NCBI GenBank assembly: GCA_003568945.1
Contig: BDIP01000003.1
Span: forward strand, 1 to 54,815
Length of the DNA stretch: 54,815 nt
Reading direction: 5' to 3'
Source of the DNA: Kipferlia bialata
Lineage: Eukaryota > Fornicata
Made by a program: the position numbers and the translations under genes. A model generated the notes under the pieces. That model was not told the origin of the DNA and searched no databases. It was given only the letters and a program-made list of their open reading frames with translations. Positions 9,375-21,200 of the stretch are shown here, in pieces (within the stretch, counting starts at the first letter, position 1; each line of letters opens with the position of its first letter).

Positions 9375-12300
9375 GTATATACATACCCTACCCCCAGCCT
9401 GTTGACGAGGCCACCCTTCTGGCAGCCGAGAGAGAGGCCGCCCTGAAGAAGCAGCAGTTCGAGATGGTGAGTATCCATACTTCTCATGCTATTCGAATAA
9501 TGTGCATACATGCCTAATCATCCTACTCGTATAATACATATACCTGTGTGTTCAGGTGTACATTTGTATAAATGAGAAGAAGCAGCAGTTCGAGTTGGTG
9601 AGTGTGTCATTAGAGATATTCGCACTGTATGATTGTATACTGTATGATTGCTCAAATACCCCCTCCTGACCCCAGAACATGGCGAGACTCAAGCAGAGTG
9701 AGATGATGCCCCAGTACCAGCAGGTATGGGAAGAGAGATGTTCAGTGTGCATATAGACATACACCAGTGTTGATACTCTAGGATCTCCCTCTCTCTCCCT
9801 CTCTCACCCCTAGCAGTACCAGCAGCAGTACCAGCCCCAGTATCAGCAGCCTCAGGTGAGTGTATAAATACGGATATAGTAATATGAAATATGTAACATG
9901 TAGTATATGTATTATATAGCGTATCTAGTACCCGCAGCCCCAGGTGAGTATATAGATACGGATATAGTAATATGAAATATGTAACATGTAGTATATGTAA
10001 TATATAGCGTATCTAGAACCCGCAGCCCCAGGTGAGTGTATGATGCAGATGCAGTATGTAGTGTATGTATCTATATATTGTATGTATATGTGTCTCACCC
10101 CAGGGCGACCAGACTGCTGTACTGGCCCAGTACCAGGCATACCTCCAGGCCCAGGTATGCATGTATATGTATATATCAGTGTATATTTAGTATAGTGATT
10201 GTTGTGCATACGTGCAGGCTCAGGTACAGTGCTAAGTCTGTATAGATACTATATGGGTGACCATATACTATATGTATCTATATCTATACCAATTGCTTTC
10301 TTCTCTATACTATCTCTCCAGGGCATATCCGCTCTCTATCTCTATGTATACCTTCCTATCTCACCCCCAGGGCATGGACGTGAATGAGGACATGATGTGC
10401 AGTATTGTTCTTTTTGTGGCTATTTAGTGTCAGTTATCTCATTCTCTATATAACTGACCCCCAGGGCATATCCGCTCTCTCCCTATATATTTATATTATA
10501 TGTACCCTCTCTCACCCCCCAGGGCATGGATGTGGATGAGGACATGATGCCAGCCATGCAGCAGCCAGCGCAGGTATGATTATGAATATATGTATTAGAT
10601 TCATATTCGCCCCATACATACTTTCATTTGGTACTGTCTCACCTCTAGGCAGCCCCAGCCCCAGCACCTGTACATGTACCTGCTCCAGCCCCAGTGGCAG
10701 TGCAGGCCCCTGCCCCTGTGCCCACACCCAAGGTACACATCTCTCTCTCTCTATATGTATATATAATTATATTCTATTCTCTCTGTATATATTCAATATG
10801 TATGTATATGAATACATCCATCTGTGCCCCTGCCCCTGTACCCACACCCAAGGTATACCTCTTTCTCTCTCTCTCTTACCTATATACTCTCCAGGCAGGC
10901 GAAGGCCAATCTCTCTCTCTCAATATGTATATGTATACATATTATTGTACCTAACCCCCCAGGCCCCTGTCTCTGTGCCAGGAGGTGCCCCACCCGTGGC
11001 AGCACCAGGTAGGGGGCATGTATACAATACAGTAATATATATTGTGAAATGTACCTACAGTATGTATAGATAATACAGAATATGGTGTACATGGTGTGTC
11101 TTGGGTTGCCCCACCCGTGGCAGCACCAGGTATGGGGTCATATATATATATATGTATATATACACACACATACACATATATATATATATATAGTATTTAT
11201 CTATATGGTGTGTAGTAGTGTATCTTGGGTGCCCCACCTGTGGCAGCACCAGGTAGGTTTTTTTATATACATACTGTGTATTATATAGTATACGGACAGT
11301 ACATATATCTATATGTATATTATGGTCTTAACTAACTCAAGCACCACCACAGCTGGGTGGGATATTTAATTATATATTGCATACTATTTGTATATACATA
11401 GTCTCTATCTAATACTAGGCACTACCACCGCTGGGTGGGATATATATATATTTATGTACATACACAGTGTATATATGTACATATGTATCTAACCAAGGCA
11501 CCACCACGGCTGGGTGGGACAATGCCCCCATGGCCGTGGTCAAGGAGGAGCCAGTGGTCATTGAGGAGGTATACATGTATATACATGTATATACATGTAT
11601 TTATATATATGCATTAGTATATATCCCATGGCAGTGGTCAAGGAGGAGCCAGTGGTGATTGAGGAGGTATGTAGGATTATACATATATATATTGGAGAGG
11701 ATATATATCAATATATGTATGTATATATGTATTACTATATATCCCATGGCCCTGGTCAAGGAGGAGCCAGTGGTCAAGGAGGAGCCAGTGGTGATAGAGG
11801 AGGTATATATATGTATATATGTATTAGTATATATGCATTAGTATATATCCCATGGCAGTGGTCAAGGGGGAGCCAGTCGTGATAGAGGAGGTATATATAT
11901 GTATATATGTATTGGAGTATATGTATATGCATATATAGTCTATGATGCCTCACCCCCAGCCTGCCCCAGCTGAGGAGGTGCTGGATGCTTTAGTAAAACA
12001 TGTATATACATATAAGTACTGTGTTTATATAGTATATAGTATCTGATGTCCCACCCCCAGCCTGCCCCAGCTGAGGAGGTGCTTGATGCTTTAGTAAACA
12101 TATATATATATATATATAAGTACTTCTGTGTTTGTATAGTATATATCATTTAATGTATCTCACCCCCAGCCTGCCCCAGCTGAGGATGTGCTTGACGACC
12201 CCTGGGCACAGGCCATACCAGACACAGAGGCACAGGTGGGTGAATATACTCAATACATGTTTTGAATATTTACCGTGGTATATTCATACACACACATATT

Positions 12301-14091
12301 GGTTGATGCTCACCCCCAGGCCGTTATCGATGACCCCTGGGCTGTGATCCCCCCTGCCACCACCACTGCTCCAGCTGTGCAGCCAGTTGTTCAGGCACCA
12401 GTGCAGGCACCTGCCCAGGTATATATATACATATATGTCTCCACACTATATTTATACATGGGTCAGTTAGTAGTACAGCCAGCAGTGCAGGCACCTGCAC
12501 AGGTATTAATGATAACTGTACATTGGGGTACACTGTAGATGTTACAGGATATGTCTCTTTTCCATGCATACCTATACTGCACAGCCAGTAGTGCCTCACC
12601 CCCAGGACATGATGCACGACATGGGCATGGGTATATATTCATATGTAGTTGTAGGATATTTACTATATGCACCACACTCACCACAGGACATGATGCACGA
12701 CATGGGCATGGGAGGGGCACCACCCCAGCAGCAGCAGGTGCATTAGTATATATATGTACATGTATATATGTATGTAGTATTTGTATTAGTGTATATATTC
12801 ATAGGATGCCTCACCCGCCGGGCTGGAGTCAGGACCCATGGCAGCATCAATATATATAGTATATATGTGAATGAACGAGTCTATATATACATGCATATAT
12901 AGTATGTTTGACCTCTGACCCTCAGGGCTGGAGCCAGGACCCATGGCAGCAGCAGGCACCGGTGCAGACACAGCCACAGGTCCAGGTACTACTGCATGTA
13001 TTAATGGTAGTGTAGATATATATGTATCTTATATGTCTTGGAAGCCACCGGCACAGCCACAGCCACAGGTTCAGGTGTAGATATATAATGTACAGTGTAT
13101 GTGTATGCCTGTAACCCTCCCCCTCACCCCCCAGTCCCAGTGGGACCAGAGTGGCATGTGGCAGGGACCACAGGACACCAGGTATATATATCTAATATGT
13201 AAAGACATAAAGTATATTCCTGATACTTTTCTTTATGTGTTAATACTCTGTATAGTTGAAGTGGCAGGGACCACAGGACACAAGGTATTGATATCGTTAT
13301 GTACATATATATGTATATATGTTTGTACTCTGTCTGTTTGCCTCTCTCCCTCTCACATTAGGGGTCCAGCCCCCATGGCCATTTCCACCGCACCCAGATA
13401 CAGGCCACAGGCTCAGGTATGTAACAGATTCTGTATTGTGATACTACTAATTCTCTGCATGTATCACAACCACATTTCCCACACGTCAGATTTTCTCTTT
13501 CCTCTCTCTCTCTGATTATATATATATATATACGTCTTATTGTTAGGTCAACCACATGGGTTCTGCCCTCAAGGCCGGTCTCTCCCTCTCTCTCTCTTTA
13601 TATATATATATATCTATATATATCTATATATATCCTTACATCTCTCTTACTATCAGGTCAACCACATGGGTTCTGCCCTCAAGGCCGGTCTCTCTCTCTC
13701 TCTCTCTCCCTCTCTGCCTCTCTCCCTCTATATATACCTCACCCCCTAGGTCAACCACATGGGCTCTGCCCTCAAGGCCGGTCTGCTGGCTGGGTCCATG
13801 CAGGAGGGCGAGTCAGACCAGGTATATATATACAGTGTGTTTTGTATACTATATATACGTAGTGTATACTCACTCCAGGACCGTCTGCTGCGTGAGAGGG
13901 CCTCTCTCGAGGACTACAAGATGAGGTTCCTGAAGAGAGTGACTAAGCAGAAGGAGAAGGAGAAGGTATATACATATGTATGTATATATATATATATATT
14001 GAGAGAGAGAGAGAGGTTCCTCAAGAGAGTGACTAAGCAGAAGGAGAAGGAGAAGGTATTTCTATTAGCCCCCCCCCCCCTCCACCACATG

Positions 14092-14135
<44 letters not shown>

Positions 14136-16907
14136 TCTAGGCCATGAAGGAGGCCCAGGCTGCCCAGATGGCCATGGCACAGGGACAGCCAGAGCAGGTA
14201 CATTCATATATATATATATATTAGTAAATATACACATATATATTTATTAGTGTGTTATATATATAGTGTGTGTTTGCCCAGATGGCCATGGCACAGGGAC
14301 AGCCAGAGCAGGTGGTTTACACTATTTATATGTATATATACATACAAATAGTATATACTTCTATTGTATATATATATATCTAAATACTGACCCCAGCCCA
14401 AGAAGGAGTCCAAGAAGGAGCCGGATGATGCAGCCAAGTACACGGAGGACAGGTAGGGATATATGTATTGGTGTTGGTGCATACCCAGATATGTAGAGTC
14501 CACGTGTATTCTCACGCTGAGGATTCACCAGCAGGTGCAGAATATGGTTGTCTATATCTAGTATCTCTCTCTATAGTGAAGTCTATATATCTGTAGTATA
14601 TATCTTTATAAAATGTATTGTTACTTCTTATGTGTAGGATGCACCACCAGGTGCAGAAGATGGTTGTGTATGTCAAGTATATGTCTCTATAGTATAAGTC
14701 TATATATATGTAGTATATATGTCTATAATGTGTATTGTGTTCTCTTATATCTAGGATGCACCAGCAGGTGCAGAAGATGGTTGTCTAGTGCATACATCTC
14801 TCTATATTATATATATACATACTACTACTAACTCTATGAGTGTATTATTACTTCTTATATCTAGGATGCACCAGCAGGTGCAGAAGATGGTTGTGTATGG
14901 CCTGAGGCACCTGATGAGGGATGGAAGGGTGTCCGATGACCTCATCGACCAGTCCTACCTGCAGACCAAGCTGGGCAAGCACATCTTCAAGGTATTATAT
15001 ACATATGTATACTATTAGTGTACATTACTTATATTTACTCTAGAGTGTCTNNNNNNNNNNNNNNNNNNNNNNNNNNNNNNNNNNNNNNNNNNNNNNNNNN
15101 NNNNNNNNNNNNNNNNNNNNNNNNNNNNNNNNNNNNNNNNNNNNNNNNNNNNNNNNNNNNNNNNNNNNNNNNNNNNNNNNNNNNNNNNNNNNNNNNNNNN
15201 NNNNNNNNNNNNNNNNNNNNNNNNNNNNNNNNNNNNNNNNNNNNNNNNNNNNNNNNNNNNNNNNNNNNNNNNNNNNNNNNNNNNNNNNNNNNNNNNNNNN
15301 NNNNNNNNNNNNNNNNNNNNNNNNNNNNNNNNNNNNNNNNNNNNNNNNNNNNNNNNNNNNNNNNNNNNNNNNNNNNNNNNNNNNNNNNNNNNNNNNNNNN
15401 NNNNNNNNNNNNNNNNNNNNNNNNNNNNNNNNNNNNNNNNNNNNNNNNNNNNNNNNNNNNNNNNNNNNNNNNNNNNNNNNNNNNNNNNNNNNNNNNNNNN
15501 NNNNNNNNNNNNNNNNNNNNNNNNNNNNNNNNNNNNNNNNNNNNNNNNNNNNNNNNNNNNNNNNNNNNNNNNNNNNNNNNNNNNNNNNNNNNNNNNNNNN
15601 NNNNNNNNNNNNNNNNNNNNNNNNNNNNNNNNNNNNNNNNNNNNNNNNNNNNNNNNNNNNNNNNNNNNNNNNNNNNNNNNNNNNNNNNNNNNNNNNNNNN
15701 NNNNNNNNNNNNNNNNNNNNNNNNNNNNNNNNNNNNNNNNNNNNNNNNNNNNNNNNNNNNNNNNNNNNNNNNNNNNNNNNNNNNNNNNNNNNNNNNNNNN
15801 NNNNNNNNNNNNNNNNNNNNNNNNNNNNNNNNNNNNNNNNNNNNNNNNNNNNNNNNNNNNNNNNNNNNNNNNNNNNNNNNNNNNNNNNNNNNNNNNNNNN
15901 NNNNNNNNNNNNNNNNNNNNNNNNNNNNNNNNNNNNNNNNNNNNNNNNNNNNNNNNNNNNNNNNNNNNNNNNNNNNNNNNNNNNNNNNNNNNNTGAGGAA
16001 GGGACTGTTATCAATCTATCTAGTAGTATATATACATAGATACATTATCTATTGTATATAGTGACAGTGAGGCAATGTACATAGCCAAGTATGTCAGGTG
16101 AGGCAGAGACTGTTATTTGTATTGATATATATATATTTTATATATCTATGATTATTGTATGATATATAGTGGCAGTGAGGCAATGTACATCGCCAAGTAT
16201 GTCAGGTGAGGCAGAGACAGTGTTTAGATGTACATAGGGTTATGATGAAAGGTGAATATGAGTATACATGTTTATGCAGGGTCCTTTGCATTCAATCCAT
16301 TCATATGATCAATGTCATATATATAATAAATTAGCCTCTCACCCCAGGGACTGTACCAACAAGGACCCAGCCAAGAGGCCACAGGCTGTGGAGGGTGAGT
16401 GTATATTGTATGTATATATATTCAGGCTAAGTAGTCACATTATTCCCATGTATACATGGAATGCTACACTGCTTGTTTGAATTTACCCATCCGTCACCAG
16501 AGCCCTCTACCCGTGATACGTGTATATACTACTATTCCTACTAGTGTCCTTCTTACCCCAGAGCCCTCTGCCGGTGAGGGCCAGGAGAGGGATTTATATA
16601 CCTATACAGTACTATATACATGTACTACTATTACTACTAGTGTCTTACTTACCCCAGAGCCCTCTGCCGGTGAGGGCCAGGAGAGGGTGGGGGAGGCCGA
16701 GGAGGACCCAGCAAACTTCGCAGGTAGAGATACCTACATATATTTACATGTAAATCTAGTATTCTCTAGAGTTTATATATACGCGTTGTATATTATATAC
16801 TATACCAATGGTATAATACCATTGTCTGTGTGTGTTGTGTCTGCTAGTATGGGACTGACACCAACCCTGCAGGATATGTGGACGAGGGAGACGCCGACGA
16901 CTGGTGA
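7841..16907 (+). CDS. Dynein heavy chain tail-like protein with Pro/Gln-rich micro-exon tail (motorless; gap inside)
   Basis: Residues about 150-330 match the N-terminal region of axonemal dynein heavy chains: FTISAQGIVH, LSDWIRDATTFRQL, LPFFRDFVIRRAFSRWSREV (the FF..W..W..NVRR motif), LFTAKPHFLSALLQARALC, then VYTPEQWEVAQAACR. No AAA+ motor follows. Instead a tail of small exons is rich in Q, P, A and acidic residues, with a coiled-coil-like MRFLKRVTKQKEKEK, and ends YVDEGDADDW. Exons before the gap: 7841-8423, 8538-8817, 8933-8992, 9063-~9117 (end uncertain), 9398-9466, 9676-9723, 9814-9855, 10104-10154, 10523-10573, 10649-10732, 10963-11008, 11498-11568, 12170-12235, 12320-12418, 12687-12737, 12926-12985, 13135-13181, 13362-13416, 13750-13821, 13879-13965, 14141-14197, 14397-14452, 14865-14991. 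After it: ~16057-16096, 16348-16394, 16658-16723, 16873-16907. All phases agree from 9398 to the gap. Two adjacent genes remain possible if the join near 9117/9398 is wrong. Confidence 0.62.
9205..9397 (+). repeat. Acceptor-type decoy copies of exon 9398-9466
   Basis: Two imperfect copies of the acceptor plus exon start (CAGCCTGTTGACGAGGCC) occur near 9210 and 9309, each running into a CT microsatellite after about 25 exon bases. The in-frame exon is the third copy. Confidence 0.85.
9572..10522 (+). repeat. Decoy splice-site copies around micro-exons at 9.4-10.5 kb
   Basis: Donor-type copies lie near 9580-9600 (end of 9398-9466), 9930-9943 and 10018-10031 (end of 9814-9855), and 10206-10222 (end of 10104-10154). 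Acceptor-type copies lie at 10320, 10370 and 10465, ahead of exon 10523-10573. The copy at 10370 extends further, through GACATGATG. Confidence 0.8.
10818..12169 (+). repeat. Decoy splice-site copies around micro-exons at 10.8-12.2 kb
   Basis: Donor-type copies lie near 10822-10852 (exon 10649-10732), 11102-11128 and 11227-11252 (exon 10963-11008), and 11630-11667, 11745-11802 and 11850-11891 (exon 11498-11568). Acceptor-type copies of exon 11498 lie near 11338 and 11418. Those of exon 12170 lie near 11960 and 12060. The copy at 11745-11802 also contains an internal 18-base duplication (GTCAAGGAGGAGCCAGTG). Confidence 0.85.
12470..13749 (+). repeat. Decoy splice-site copies around micro-exons at 12.5-13.7 kb
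   Basis: Donor-type copies lie near 12474-12502, 13045-13077 and 13259-13286. Acceptor-type copies lie near 12604-12632 (exon 12687), 12815-12850 (exon 12926), and 13547-13582 and 13657-13692 (exon 13750). Each retains 16-60 bases of exon beside its splice site and then changes to TA or CT filler. Confidence 0.85.
14008..14864 (+). repeat. Decoy splice-site copies around exons at 14-15 kb
   Basis: Donor-type copies lie near 14016-14055 (exon 13879-13965) and 14272-14311 (exon 14141-14197). Three acceptor-type copies of exon 14865-14991 lie near 14519, 14639 and 14755, each about 32 exon bases long (GGATGCACCAGCAGGTGCAG), spaced about 115 bases apart. The fourth copy continues in frame. Confidence 0.88.
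15051..15993. other. Assembly gap (943 N)
   Basis: A run of N interrupts the dynein-tail-like gene between its exon at 14865-14991 and the exons after 16050. An unknown number of micro-exons is missing. Confidence 0.99.
16053..16657 (+). repeat. Exon and acceptor copies after the gap
   Basis: A short exon with both splice sites is present twice (16057-16096 and 16166-16205, differing at two or three bases). Before exon 16658-16723 there are two acceptor-type copies, at about 16499 (diverged) and 16561 (nearly identical for 38 bases). Confidence 0.8.
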
Positions 16908-16928
16908 TACCTATCCAAGTATAGGGGC

Positions 16929-16944
16929 CCTCTCTTAAGAGAGG
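16929..16944. terminator. Perfect palindrome just past a stop codon
   Basis: CCTCTCTTAAGAGAGG is a 16-base perfect inverted repeat 22 bases downstream of the stop at 16905-16907. It could form a hairpin in the 3' UTR. Any function is unproven. Confidence 0.3.
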
Positions 16945-17272
16945 TGACCATGGACACTGTAGAATCACTAAATGTAAAAGGCATACTTGTTTAATCGTTT
17001 AATTGGAAGCGAGACATGCCATCATAGTAGTATGCAGTGCATAACACCAAAACAGATCCACATCACTAGCAGTGCGCTGAGTAACAAAGACAGATCGATG
17101 TAAGTGCCGGATATATGTGCCAGTGGCACACTGTGCCGCACAGTGCCACCAACGTTTTTGTCCAAATCGGTCTCGAACTAAGGGTGTAGCAGCATAATGT
17201 TGGTATCGTGCCTTTTCCATCGGTATCGTTGCTTAGCCGGTCTATATCGCGGCTTTGGCTGCTGTTGTAGTC
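16945..17272. other. Intergenic region upstream of ankyrin-DsbA gene
   Basis: About 330 bases, less repetitive than the introns around it, must carry the promoter of the next plus-strand gene. No RNA gene or further coding exon is recognisable. Confidence 0.4.
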
Positions 17273-18181
17273 ATGGCGGGTGGTATAGGCGCCGCTGCAC
17301 CCTCTGGGTGTGAAGACTCGGAGATTCAGGGTGTGTTTAGGGATGCTATGCCCAACCACCCTGTTTTCCAGGCCCTTGTAGGGGGTGCTGATGTGGATAC
17401 GGTGCTGGCTGCAGCCAAGGGTGCTGTGCTTCCCTTTGGGATGGGTGTTGTGCATGCTGCCACTGTGTGTGGGAGGAGAGACGTCCTCGAGGCGGTGGTG
17501 AGGGTACAGCCCCTCTGCCTCCTCTCTGTTGTCTCTCTCCCCCTCCCCCTTGGTGATGTGCTCCCTCTGCACTTGGCATGTATGGGTACATCCAGTACAG
17601 AGGGTGTCTCTGAGGGTGTTGTGGGGTGGATACTGGATGAGATGGAGAGGGTGTGGGGGGAGAGAGAGTGTGTCAGGCAGCGGGTGCTCTCCATGTCCTA
17701 TGGAGTGAGTCCCTTTTACCTGGCATGTGCCAGTGGGGCAGAGGGTGTGTGTCACGTGTGCTTGGACAGGATGCTCAGGTGAGTACATATGGCTATTCAC
17801 TCATTATATAATGTATTGTATATCATGGGTCATACTTCAGAAGGGGGGGGGGGGGGGGGGGGGGTTTTCCCAGGAAATTTTTTTTTTTTTTTCCCCCCCC
17901 CCCCCCCCCCCCTCCAACATCCACCCACCCCCACCCACCCCCTCTCTCTCTCTCTCATTCTCTTTCCCCACATATCTTCTCACTTACCCCCAGATCCATG
18001 ATGGCCAACCTCATCATGTCCCCCAGACTCAGAGACAAGAGACACAAGAAGTGAGTGACAATACTGGTATCATCAACTATATCGCGGTACTCACTAGAGT
18101 ACTGGCACACAAGTACAAATATTAACCTCTCTCTCCATATGTCTATATATATGTGTCTAATCCTAGAGCCGAGAGACTCTT

Positions 18182-18212
<31 letters not shown>

Positions 18213-21200
18213 GGAGACATATTCATGTTAACCTAACCCTAGGGCTGACAGGCTAACGTTCTTGTCTCTATCTTTCTATGGATATGCATATATAGTAGTA
18301 ATAATAATAAGTGTCTCTCACCCTATGGCTGAGAGGCTGAGGGTCTATAACGCACTATATATATCTCTGTACACTGATATACATACTGTTTACCTAACCC
18401 TAGGGCTGAGAGGCTGAGGGTTAAGCAGGGCAGACCACACGTCATCCACTACTTCCACCAGGTACCTTGATCATTAACGAAGTATATCTATATATGCATG
18501 TGGACGCAATACCTGTCCTTCTCTAATCTACCATTATATTCACTGCCACCACAAGAATCGCATCGATCTCATTGCTAATGTCTACTTACCTCTAGGTCAA
18601 TGACCCCTACAGTGCCCTGGCAGTGCAGTGCATACCCACCATACTAGGTATCACAATTGTTAACATGCCAGAGAGTCCATTCACGTAACAGCCTCTTACC
18701 TCCAGCTAGGTATGCTATCTTTGTCGAGTGCCACCTAGTCTCTGCCATAGAGGGAGGGGACCTGCCTGAGCCAGAGCTCTTTGCCAGGCTGGCACTACAC
18801 GATGCCAAGGCCATAGGTATGAATGTGTACCTCACTTTCAAGCATATACGATATGTAGGTTGCATTGTAGACAGGAAGTGGGTATATGATGATTCTGGAC
18901 TGAACCTAGCATGGGTGAGAGACCACTATCCCTGTCAACCGCAGGTTCCCTATGTGTATAACCCTATATGTATATATATATATATGACTCTCACCTTACC
19001 CCCAGCCCCTGGCATGGGCGTGTCCTTCCCCCAGACTGCACAGACACCCACACCTGAGGCAGAGGCAGAAGCACAGCGGAGGTTGGCAGAGGTATATATG
19101 TGTGCGTATGTTTCTTTATGTGAGCATACTAATTTATATATAAGTATGTTCTTTTCCTCTCACTTCAATAGGGCATAGCGAACCCCTTCCTCTTTGCCAC
19201 ATATGTACCATATACAATATACTATATACAGTAGTATATATATATGTATATACACTATACTCCCCCTCATCATATATCATTGGCTTCCCTGTCCTCTTTG
19301 ACTTGATAACTATATAGAGGGACGTGCTTTCCTCTTACTATAGGTCATAGGCGACCCTGTCCTCTTTGCGAGATGTGCATCTGAGTGCACTGCATGGCTG
19401 TGGGATAACAGTGCCACTGTGTCTCTAGCAGAGGCAGAGACAGAAGAGGAGAGAGAGGGAGAGAGAGAGAATGCACAGTTGCTGGTTGAGGAGGGCAATG
19501 CTCTCAGACTGGACATGGGCCACTACTCCAGTGGCATGTTCTACTACGAGGGAGAGTGGTGAGTAGTTAGTATATACGTGACATTACTATTCATAGAGAT
19601 GATGAAACGTGTTGAATTCATCTATGTTGAATTGTTTTGTATGAGTACTGCGTCTCTGACCTGCAGGTACTGGGGCATCTCTGTCGAGTAAGTTATGTAT
19701 GAGTACTGCGTCTCTGACCTGCAGGTACTGGGGCGTGGACAGGATGTACCACCTGGAGCAGAGGCTCATGAAGCTAGGTAGGGACCATTATGAATACATG
19801 TGTATACATAAGTAATTGTTGATTAAGATATAATAACGGACTATAATAACACCAGACCTCGAGAGACATGAGCTGAGGCAGGAGCACCCAGTGGCCAAGA
19901 CTGAGACCAACCCATATGGCTACTCATACCCCAGACCACCCATAGTCAGGGGGAGGGTGGCACATCCAGAGGGTGAGTATCAGCTATACAGCCGTCTATA
20001 TTTGTGTGTGTTTACCGATGTCTGTATATGAGTGTGGTTGCAGGGGGTCAGAACGGTATATATATAGGAAGGAATGACTGGAGTATTCTTGTTTGGGAAT
20101 ACCCACTCCAGGTCTTACCCTTGAGATCTACCCCTCTCTTCGCAGTCCATACACTGCAGTGGGGTTCGACACAGCTGTATCCATCGCCAAGGAGGCAGGT
20201 GAGTTATGCAGTATTTCATGTACCTCATCAGAGTCTCTGATTCAGAGACATCTCTAGGATGCGGAATATTCTGTAATTGACAAGTTATGGTGCCTATGCT
20301 GATCGGTAACCAAAACTGGCACGCCCTTACTCTCAACTGCCACTTGTGACTATGCCTAACTCCCCAGGCATAGCCTATGAGGTCAGACCCGTCCTGCCAA
20401 TGGTCATGAGGGGCATGACCATATCAAGGAACAAGGGCAGGTACTGTTAGCAGAGTAATTGTGTCACATAACTACTAGACTAGTAGTATACTTGTTACAC
20501 TATCATTCACAATAGGTACATCATGCGAGACGCCAAGCGGGAGGCCGATGCACAGGGCATACCCTTTGGCAATATGTATGACCCAGTGGGGAGGCCTGTC
20601 CTGACGGCATTCTCTCTCCTGCCATGGGTGATAAAGCAGGTATTAGTCAACATATCTCAAGATATTGAATGTGTGACACTTAGTGTCTAGGAACCCTTCA
20701 AGTACATTTCTAAATATCCAGGGCAAAGAGGCTGAGTTCATATCTGCCTTCCTCTCTGCAGCCTTTCCCAAGGGCACAAACACTAGGTGAGGGTCCTGTT
20801 CCAATGTTACTGCAAAGGAAAATATACTGGAGGACTGTTTCTATCTACCTTTCACCCTCAGTTCCCTTAAGGGTCTACGCACAGTAGTTGAGGCTGCCGG
20901 TCTGGACTGGGAGGTGGCACAGACACACATCACAGACGCAGAGCTCAAGGTATGAGAACACATATATAGGAGTTGTATCCCGTGTTCTTCATTCTCTATT
21001 ACATACATCTAACTGTAAACTGTTTACTGTCTCGTCACAGGCACAGAGCTCACTGTATGTAAACATATACTCTTTTACTTCCTAAACATCATTCTGATGG
21101 TGTGTTTATGCCTCTAACTCTCCAGCGTGGCCATGCATTGCTAGCAGCCAACAGGGAGTCTATGATCAGTGACCTGGGCCTCTGGGGGGTACCCTCATTC

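Noticed and set aside
9575-12160. Reading every exon-edge copy as an additional coding exon
   Set aside because: Acceptor-type copies lack a donor after a sensible coding length, donor-type copies lack an acceptor before them, and adding them breaks frame or introduces stops.
13541-13749. Open frames rich in alternating Ser-Leu or Tyr-Ile residues
   Set aside because: They are translations of CT and TA microsatellites in introns, with no domain or codon signal.
13540-14864. Regularly spaced repeats that superficially resemble a CRISPR-like or satellite array
   Set aside because: Each repeat matches a neighbouring coding exon plus its splice site, the spacers are TA or CT filler, and unit identity changes from exon to exon.
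16348-16394. Protein kinase fragment suggested by a CTNKDPAKRP motif
   Set aside because: The motif resembles the kinase C-lobe NKDPxKRP, but neighbouring exons carry no other kinase signature and continue into an acidic tail. It could be revisited once the N gap is filled.
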